From the NCBI GenBank assembly GCA_947461105.1, contig CANHIG010000009.1, forward strand, positions 1-35,826: a stretch of 35,826 bases of DNA, read 5' to 3'. The notes beneath the pieces were generated by a model, which saw only the letters and a list, made by a program, of their open reading frames with translations, was not told the DNA's origin and made no database searches. This document shows, piece by piece, positions 30,386 to 35,826 of the stretch; within the stretch, counting starts at the first letter, position 1; the number at the start of each line of letters is the position of its first letter. Source of the DNA: Bacteroidota bacterium. GTDB lineage: Bacteria > Bacteroidota > Bacteroidia > Chitinophagales > LD1. The translations under genes and the position numbers were made by a program.

Positions 30386-30418
30386 AAAAATCCCTGCCAC
30401 AATTGTGACAGGGATTTA
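30386..30418 (-). terminator. Terminator downstream of the phosphoribosyltransferase and T9SS-tail remnant
   Basis: The arms AAATCCCTG-CCACAATTGTGAC-CAGGGATTT form a long, nearly perfect hairpin. On the minus strand it is followed by TTTTAG. It sits 25 bp after the last codon of the orphan sorting tail. Confidence 0.8.
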
Positions 30419-30441
30419 ATTTGATTTTGGTTAAACGAGTT

Positions 30442-30627
30442 CTATCTATAGATTACCAGACGTTGAACTAAAGTGGTATCATTCATAATGAATTTCACCA
30501 TGTATGTTCCCTGTGCAAAGTCTTTGACAGATTTAGTATGTGTTCCTTCCTCCAATTTGCTCACATCTACCAACTGACCATTTGATGCATAAATCTCTAC
30601 TATTGCATCAGTGTATTCAACAGAGGC
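30442..30627 (-). pseudogene. Orphan T9SS type-A C-terminal sorting tail
   Basis: 61 codons and a TAG stop directly follow the phosphoribosyltransferase TAA stop, in the same frame and with no start codon of their own at the junction. The peptide ASVEYTDAIVEIYASNGQLV...KSVKDFAQGTYMVKFIMND...QRLVIYR has the alternating beta pattern and closing strand of type-A T9SS sorting domains, but lacks the usual leading YPNP turn. It looks like the 3' end of a lost secreted-protein gene. It retains its own terminator. Fusion by read-through is possible but unlikely to be functional, since the upstream protein has no signal peptide. Confidence 0.65.
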
Positions 30628-31128
30628 TTAAGTGAGATAGGCGCTAAACTTCGCCTTTTCTAACTTTACCAGTATTTGCTCTTTCAAAGTAGTGGATAAA
30701 GACAACCCAACAAAATCAGAGGCAACGGGGAATTGCTTGTGAAGTCTATCTATCAATACTGCCACCTGAACCTTTTTGGGAGAGAACTTCAAAATCGGGG
30801 CTAATGCATAAAACATTGTTTTCCCTGTATTGGCTACATCATCCACAAAAAGGATATTTTTTTTATCAAGCGAAAGTCCTTTCAAATCAAGCCCAATTTT
30901 TGCATCCGAAGGATTAAGCTTATCTAAATCAATCGAAAAGAGATTAATACTAATTTTAGAAATGGCTTCTATCTCCCGCTTTAATACTTCTGCAAAAACA
31001 AAGCCTGTAGGCTGTATCCCAATCATCACCATTTCCTTTTCATCAAAATTATGCTCAACAATTTGATATGCTATTCGCTTTGTTTTCTGCATAATGGCAG
31101 CATGATCGAGTATTAAATTCTGTTTCAT
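30628..31128 (-). CDS. PyrR-like phosphoribosyltransferase
   Basis: The 166-residue cytoplasmic type I phosphoribosyltransferase has the PRPP loop NILFVDDVANTGKT (91-104), GIQPTGFVFAEVLKREIE (37-54) and the PyrR-like flexible region VAVLIDRLHKQFPVASDFVG (122-141). The family includes PyrR (uracil salvage and pyrimidine attenuation) and hypoxanthine/uracil salvage enzymes. Which activity applies here is unclear, and no pyr genes or attenuator are nearby. I chose the ATG at 31128. The frame stays open to 31179, but a consensus -7 box (31163-31156) lies between the two starts and relatives begin M-K-x-N-L-I-L. It is 60 bp downstream of the S8 protease gene on the same strand. Confidence 0.82.
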   Translation of the reverse strand: MKQNLILDHAAIMQKTKRIAYQIVEHNFDEKEMVMIGIQPTGFVFAEVLKREIEAISKISINLFSIDLDKLNPSDAKIGLDLKGLSLDKKNILFVDDVANTGKTMFYALAPILKFSPKKVQVAVLIDRLHKQFPVASDFVGLSLSTTLKEQILVKLEKAKFSAYLT

Positions 31129-31155
31129 TTCTGATGACCAATATTGATGTGTGTT

Positions 31156-31163
31156 CAAAAGTA
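31156..31163 (-). promoter_or_regulatory. -7 box of the phosphoribosyltransferase gene
   Basis: Minus strand TACTTTTG matches TAnnTTTG and ends 27 nt before the ATG at 31128. A TTTG upstream is only 13 nt away, too close to be a normal -33 box. Confidence 0.4.
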
Positions 31164-31188
31164 AATTATTCCTGACCAAATCTAAATC

Positions 31189-34100
31189 TCATTTCTCCAC
31201 GCATAATTTTTTAATGGCAATTTTCCTGCCGTTTTCTTCCAAAGAAACCATATAAACTCCTGAATTCAAAAGCCTGTTTTCATAACGAAATTCAGATATA
31301 CCCTTTTTAAGTTCTATAACATCAGATAATCGTCCCAAATTGTCTAATATCTTAATTGAAAGTTCTTCATTAGTTCTAAGATTAATCCTGAAAATGCTGT
31401 AATCTTTAAATGGATTAGGATATATATCAAAATAGCTTGTCGTTTCCTTTGCCTCATTAATGCCGGTAGGTGTTGAAAAATGAATTACAAATCTATCCCA
31501 AGTGTCTGAGGTGCTTGCTGTGAATGAATAAACAGGATTTACTTTCAAGTTAATCCATGGCGCTGCAGTTTTCCTGTCTTCAAGATAAATCTTAGTTAAA
31601 ACCGGAAATGTATTTAATTGATCGAATGTTAACTTATAGTTGCCGCTTGTACCCGGCTCAAAACCTAATGATACTGAATCATTAAGAGTTTTAGTAAGCA
31701 AAGTATTAATAGCCATGTGCTGATTACCACTCAGCGTGTAGAGTGAAGGCTGTCCTAGTTTACTGTGAAATTTATTGGCATCATACAGGGAATCAAAAAC
31801 ATCTGTAGCACCCTGACTGTAATAAATCTTTGTTTTATCTGCAAAACCGTTTCCACTTAAAGTAATATGCATCTCATAATCATTACCCAGCTTATAAAAT
31901 GGTGTCAGGATTGCGGGATTACTGACACACTCGCTCCGCGACACCGAAAAAGTACCAGAACCTGGACTGTGCTTTTTCACCCAAAATGCCTGAAAAGGAG
32001 GGAATACAGCATCTTCACTCATCATTACAGGCTGGAAAGTTCCGGCATAAGTTCCTGTTGTCTGCCAAATCTGAGCTTGTGCATCAAAACCTGATTTAGT
32101 TTGAAGTTGCAGGTATGAAAGATATGGATTACCCACAAGATTCCATCCGGAACTATACGGACGCCCTTGTAGTGAGTTATGAGTAGACCATGCTGAATTG
32201 CTCACACCTGTCAATGAATAATTATATCCCTGATTGGCGAATCCTGTAAGTGAAAAAGATTGATTGCCATTTAGGTATGCCGCATAGCCTTTAAATACAT
32301 TAAAACTATCAGTAGTTATTGATTCCCACCCTCCAAGTGCACAACCGGAAGCCTGCGATTCATCATAACTAAAAAGCGTTCCCTTTGGAGAACCTAAAAC
32401 ACTCTGGGTTTCATCACAATTGGCAGTATGCGAAACAAAGCCCGGAATACCCGTAGCGCTGATTTGAGCAACATCAGGATTTAAAACAGGGGAACTGATT
32501 AAATGTATATTGCCACCGGAAAGCGGCACCCAGCGTTCTGCTATCACATCACCGACAATTGAGCCTGCATTGCCGGCTGTAAAATCAATTGTTGCGCAAT
32601 GGACAGGAGAAGTACTCAAAAATTTCAATGTGCCGAAGTTTGAGTTCATAATACCCAGCTTGAGCATTAACCTTGAGTTGATTTCAAGATTTCCTGTAAT
32701 AGTAGTATTACTGTTATTGTATAATTGCAGAGAATCTATTCTAAGTTTTCCGGCTACTTTTTGATTTACTGTCCCGTCCAGAAGCAATAAGCCTCCGGAA
32801 ATAATTGATTTAGCCACATTACCTCCGGAAATATCTTTACATATATGCCAGCGGCAATTAGAGTCAATTGTGACTTGTACATTATCAGCTATTCTCACAT
32901 TTCCTGATGTCACATTGGGTATTGAAATCCTTGGTAAATAAGGGGTTCCTGAAGGAATAACCACATTACTGGAACAGCTGTTTGGACCACAACATCCGGT
33001 ATCAGGAGTCCAGTTTAGCGGGTTATTCCAATCTGAGGATATATTTCCGTTCCACACGTTTGAATATGCACAGCCACCAGTATCTACCGTAGCCAAAGGA
33101 TTATAATTCAATGACAGAGGATCTTTGCAACCGTATAAAGGAACTGTAAGTGCCTGAAAGGCATTTAACTTTCCATATCCCCATGATATATTTGGTACTG
33201 TAGTAGTAGTATAAATATCCGTCTTTGCAGTAGTCGCAACCACCTGTTTTATTTCATTGTAATCTGCAAATGGACGTTTTTCCAGATACAGTGCAACCGC
33301 TCCTGCCACAACAGGTGAAGCCATTGAAGTTCCTCCATTCCTCATGTGTTTTCCACCATATCCTACTTTAAGCCTATTGCCGGGCGATAAGAGTAAAGAT
33401 GCTATATCAAAAGAATCTCCGGTGGCAATAATAGTACTGCCTGTTGCAGAAATATCGGGTTTCTGTCTGCCATCGCGAGTAGGCCCCAAACTTGAGTTAG
33501 CTGCAATATTACCTACAAATTCACCTGAACCAATTGCACTCTGATATACGCTGTCCATATCAAGATATGCCGCCTGATTATAATAATTAGCTACAGTAAT
33601 TACCTTATCGGAACATTGCCAACTTGAGACTATTGTCTGCTGGTTATCAGGGAAACGATAATTGGGAGAACTAAATCCGCTTGGCAAAATAGTCAGTATA
33701 TCTGCACTCCCAATAAAAGCGCTATGTGCCCATAAATTAAAGTTTCCGCTACCTTTAGTCTGCAACCTCCAGAGATGTGTTGTATTTACCGGTTTAACCA
33801 AAAACTCAATATGATAGGATGCCCCGACCAATTCTGCATAAACACCGTAATTACAAAGCTTTGTTGCTCCGTTAAAAATTGAGTCATTAAACAAAACACC
33901 ACTTCCCTGAGGCGGATTGAAATCAAGAGGAACATTGTAATACTTTGATCTTCCAAGAAAAGTAGCTGCATTGTTATCACAACCTAAAGCAAAATTTGCA
34001 AGTTTAAATTGTGCAGTATCTGCCCAAAGATCAAAGTAAACATTACTGGTAAAGTTATTATACTTAAACCAAGTGAATAGAGAATCTGTAGCACTTAAGC

Positions 34101-35043
34101 TATATGACAAATGAAAATTTGCGTTGCCAGCGTTACCTCCTGCCGCAACTAATGATCTTCCTTTTTTTGCAGCAATCAGGCTTTCTATAGCCTGCGCATT
34201 CAAGTCTTTACCATCATGAGAACCATAATAAGTACCCAAACTTGTATTTACCACACAGGGCATTCCTAAATCGTCTGCTTTCAAAAAAATATACGATACA
34301 GCATCTGCAACAGACTGCAAAAAGTTAGAAGAATTATAATCTACATTCACCACAACGATGTTTGCATCAGGTGCAACACCTTTATACTTTTTCATGAGCG
34401 TACTATCACTGCTCCAGCTGAGTCCGTTACCCGCTGCAATGCCTGCAACCGTTGTGCCATGTCCCTGATCGCTTAATGGCGGAATATAATTGCAGTTGCC
34501 ACTGTTGATATCAGCTGAGTCCCAGGAAAGTCCTGATACCTGATCCCACATATACTTTATTCTTGTTGTGCCATCAGGATTTTTAAAATCGCCATGATTA
34601 AAAAACATACTTCCATCTATAATACCGACTACTACATTCTTCCCTGTAAATGCTTTGGGTAAAGGCGCATTGCCATTGTGGACCTCATTGATATTATTTC
34701 TGATTCGCGCAGTATCAGCAAAAGACATGCCTTTGGCAAAAGTGTTTTCTATGCGCTCTATAAAAGGCAAATCAGAAAAAGCCACAAGCTCCCGATAAGG
34801 AATTTCAACGGAACAAATTGAGCCTATGTTGTAATTGAACTTCCCTCCTGATTTTATTGCAGCTGTTTTTATTTGCGCTGCATTGCCTTTCACCAGCAAT
34901 GGCATAAGCTCCATACTGTTAGCATATTTGGATTGCTGTAGCTTGCTGTATAAATTTATATCAAGTTTGGTTTTGACTTGGGCGTGTGAGTAGATGCAAA
35001 AACAAACAAAAACAAAGGCCAAAAGAAATCTCATTTTTATCAT
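31189..35043 (-). CDS. Secreted S8 (subtilisin-like) serine protease with T9SS type-A tail
   Basis: The product is about 1284 residues long (numbers below count from the upstream TTG at 35055; the likely start is the ATG at 35043 or 35034). A signal peptide MRFLLAFVFVCFCIYSHAQ is followed by a prodomain-like region (to about 130). The subtilisin domain has Asp147 in VVGIIDGSMF, His199 in GHGTTVAGIAAG and Ser near 576 in GTSMASPVVAG, with a large insertion between His and Ser. Next is a Cys-paired module GCKDPLSLNYNPLATVDTGGC (about 640), then a NWNNPLNW-type beta module with a cluster of Cys, more beta domains, and the sorting tail IYPNPFKDYSIF...SGVYMVSLEENGRKIAIKKL. The catalytic triad appears complete. 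It should be exported by Sec and T9SS and act extracellularly. A -7 box at 35060-35053 rules out the TTG as start. Confidence 0.93.
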   Translation of the reverse strand: MIKMRFLLAFVFVCFCIYSHAQVKTKLDINLYSKLQQSKYANSMELMPLLVKGNAAQIKTAAIKSGGKFNYNIGSICSVEIPYRELVAFSDLPFIERIENTFAKGMSFADTARIRNNINEVHNGNAPLPKAFTGKNVVVGIIDGSMFFNHGDFKNPDGTTRIKYMWDQVSGLSWDSADINSGNCNYIPPLSDQGHGTTVAGIAAGNGLSWSSDSTLMKKYKGVAPDANIVVVNVDYNSSNFLQSVADAVSYIFLKADDLGMPCVVNTSLGTYYGSHDGKDLNAQAIESLIAAKKGRSLVAAGGNAGNANFHLSYSLSATDSLFTWFKYNNFTSNVYFDLWADTAQFKLANFALGCDNNAATFLGRSKYYNVPLDFNPPQGSGVLFNDSIFNGATKLCNYGVYAELVGASYHIEFLVKPVNTTHLWRLQTKGSGNFNLWAHSAFIGSADILTILPSGFSSPNYRFPDNQQTIVSSWQCSDKVITVANYYNQAAYLDMDSVYQSAIGSGEFVGNIAANSSLGPTRDGRQKPDISATGSTIIATGDSFDIASLLLSPGNRLKVGYGGKHMRNGGTSMASPVVAGAVALYLEKRPFADYNEIKQVVATTAKTDIYTTTTVPNISWGYGKLNAFQALTVPLYGCKDPLSLNYNPLATVDTGGCAYSNVWNGNISSDWNNPLNWTPDTGCCGPNSCSSNVVIPSGTPYLPRISIPNVTSGNVRIADNVQVTIDSNCRWHICKDISGGNVAKSIISGGLLLLDGTVNQKVAGKLRIDSLQLYNNSNTTITGNLEINSRLMLKLGIMNSNFGTLKFLSTSPVHCATIDFTAGNAGSIVGDVIAERWVPLSGGNIHLISSPVLNPDVAQISATGIPGFVSHTANCDETQSVLGSPKGTLFSYDESQASGCALGGWESITTDSFNVFKGYAAYLNGNQSFSLTGFANQGYNYSLTGVSNSAWSTHNSLQGRPYSSGWNLVGNPYLSYLQLQTKSGFDAQAQIWQTTGTYAGTFQPVMMSEDAVFPPFQAFWVKKHSPGSGTFSVSRSECVSNPAILTPFYKLGNDYEMHITLSGNGFADKTKIYYSQGATDVFDSLYDANKFHSKLGQPSLYTLSGNQHMAINTLLTKTLNDSVSLGFEPGTSGNYKLTFDQLNTFPVLTKIYLEDRKTAAPWINLKVNPVYSFTASTSDTWDRFVIHFSTPTGINEAKETTSYFDIYPNPFKDYSIFRINLRTNEELSIKILDNLGRLSDVIELKKGISEFRYENRLLNSGVYMVSLEENGRKIAIKKLCVEK

Positions 35044-35052
35044 TTTGTTTAT

Positions 35053-35060
35053 CAAATATA
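35053..35060 (-). promoter_or_regulatory. -7 box of the S8 protease gene
   Basis: Minus strand TATATTTG matches TAnnTTTG. It lies 9 nt before the ATG at 35043 and 18 nt before the ATG at 35034. No good -33 box is seen at 19 nt. Confidence 0.4.
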
Positions 35061-35189
35061 CTCAATAATATCTTGCACTATAACTCTTTGATTTATGTTT
35101 TATAAAATGAGTTGCACTGATAGTAAAAGACGAATTGCGAACTTTTGTATTCAAATGAAATAAATAAGTGATTAAAACTTAGAAAATCA

Positions 35190-35220
35190 TTTCTGATTAT
35201 GCTTCGATGGTATATATTCG
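35190..35220 (+). promoter_or_regulatory. Promoter of the Fe-S membrane protein gene
   Basis: TTTC (35190-35193), a 19-nt spacer and TATATTCG (35213-35220), each one base from consensus, lie 20 nt before the ATG at 35241. The TTCG form of the -7 box also occurs before rpmI. Confidence 0.4.
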
Positions 35221-35240
35221 CCTAACAGAAAAAAGATAAC

Positions 35241-35826
35241 ATGATAATAGAGCAAATAGCATTTGTACTTTTTGCAGGCGCAGTAATCTTTGTTGCCTCA
35301 AAAGCATTTTATAAAATATACCGCAACATCATGTTGGGTAAAAGTGAGACCATAAAAGGCAACCTGAATGCTATGATTTTGGTGGCTCTTGGTCAGCAGA
35401 AAATGTTTAAAAGACCGGTAGCTGCTTTACTGCATGTTGTAATTTATGTTTCGTTTGTTATCACACAAATAGAACTTATAGAAATAGGCATTGATGGCGT
35501 ATTTGGCACACATAGATTTATATATCACCTTTGGGAAAACAGTCCAATCCTTGAAAGCCTGTATGTTTTCACTATCAGCTTTATTGAAATACTTACGCTA
35601 CTCACATTGTTTGTTACCATTGCTTTCCTATGGAGAAGAAATTTATTGAAGCTCCCGCGTTTCACCAAGCCTGAGCTCAAAGGCTGGCCTACCAAAGATG
35701 CCAATATAATTTTGATTATGGAGCTCTTTCTCATTACCAATATCTTTTTAATGAACATAAGCGATATGGCTTATGCAGATGGGAAATATGGTTTTTTTCT
35801 TAGTGGTCTTATTTCTCCTCTTTTTG
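35241..35826 (+). CDS. Heterodisulfide-reductase-like (Fe-S)-binding protein, N-terminal membrane domain (partial)
   Basis: The ATG at 35241 opens a frame that runs to the right edge (195 codons, no stop). The peptide begins MIIEQIAFVLFAGAVIFVASK and has about four to five membrane helices. Between them are polar blocks typical of the nitrate-reductase-gamma-like domain that precedes two 4Fe-4S sites in Bacteroidota HdrC/HdrD-like proteins (GQQKMFKRPVAALLHVVIYV, IDGVFGTHRFIY, GWPTKDANIILIMELFL). The heme or quinone histidines would include His in LLHVV and THRF. The cluster-binding cysteines lie beyond the edge. A role in membrane electron transfer is inferred. Partner genes are usually directly downstream and are not visible. 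Confidence 0.8.
   Translation, partial: MIIEQIAFVLFAGAVIFVASKAFYKIYRNIMLGKSETIKGNLNAMILVALGQQKMFKRPVAALLHVVIYVSFVITQIELIEIGIDGVFGTHRFIYHLWENSPILESLYVFTISFIEILTLLTLFVTIAFLWRRNLLKLPRFTKPELKGWPTKDANIILIMELFLITNIFLMNISDMAYADGKYGFFLSGLISPLF

Overview
The window looks like chromosomal DNA of a member of the Bacteroidota, probably of the Chitinophagales/Sphingobacteriales type. It is AT-rich. It carries secreted proteins with type IX secretion (T9SS) sorting tails of both kinds: a gliding-motility type-B tail on a 2384-residue SprB-repeat protein and a type-A tail on a subtilisin-like protease. Leaders are A-rich without Shine-Dalgarno sequences, and several genes are preceded by the Bacteroidota promoter pattern TTG/TTTG - about 19 nt - TAnnTTTG (or TAnnTTCG).

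Layout. 1-1076: 5' part of a secreted protein running off the left edge (minus). 1234-1660: tRNA-Ser(UGA) with its terminator and promoter, then a decayed second tRNA-Ser unit whose promoter copy has been separated from its body by a small palindromic element. 1679-4076: overlapping operon mltG - YbgC-like thioesterase - YihY/BrkB membrane protein (minus). 4155-7072: glyoxylate shunt aceB-aceA (minus), divergent from a long HTH regulator (7197-8684, plus), with several dyad sites in the shared 124-bp gap. 8677-9843: purT (minus), apparently leaderless. 9907-12061: hybrid sensor-kinase-like PAS/HisKA/HATPase pseudogene with at least eight frame changes. 12058-15300: thrS (minus) and divergent infC-rpmI-rplT (plus). 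15575-22729: giant surface protein. 22788-29219: prfC, a double-cassette peptide-type ABC ATPase, and gcvP (all minus). 29418-30071: secreted carboxypeptidase-regulatory-like domain protein (plus). 30176-30441: copies of the same palindromic element seen near the tRNA. 30442-31128: a PyrR-like phosphoribosyltransferase followed, in frame after its stop codon, by an orphan T9SS tail. 31189-35043: secreted S8 protease (minus). 35241-end: N-terminal membrane part of a heterodisulfide-reductase-like Fe-S protein (plus, partial).

How it works together. Most of the window is housekeeping: translation (tRNA-Ser, thrS, infC, rpmI, rplT, prfC), purine synthesis (purT), glycine cleavage (gcvP) and peptidoglycan processing (mltG). 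The best candidate for a local regulatory system is the aceBA/HTH-regulator pair. The regulator resembles the RamB/ScfR group that controls acetate and short-chain acyl-CoA metabolism in actinobacteria, and the intergenic dyads sit against the aceB -33 box and across the regulator's own -7 box. I found no CRISPR array, phage, integron or toxin-antitoxin locus. The most unusual non-coding structure is the duplicated tRNA-Ser unit at 1267-1660.
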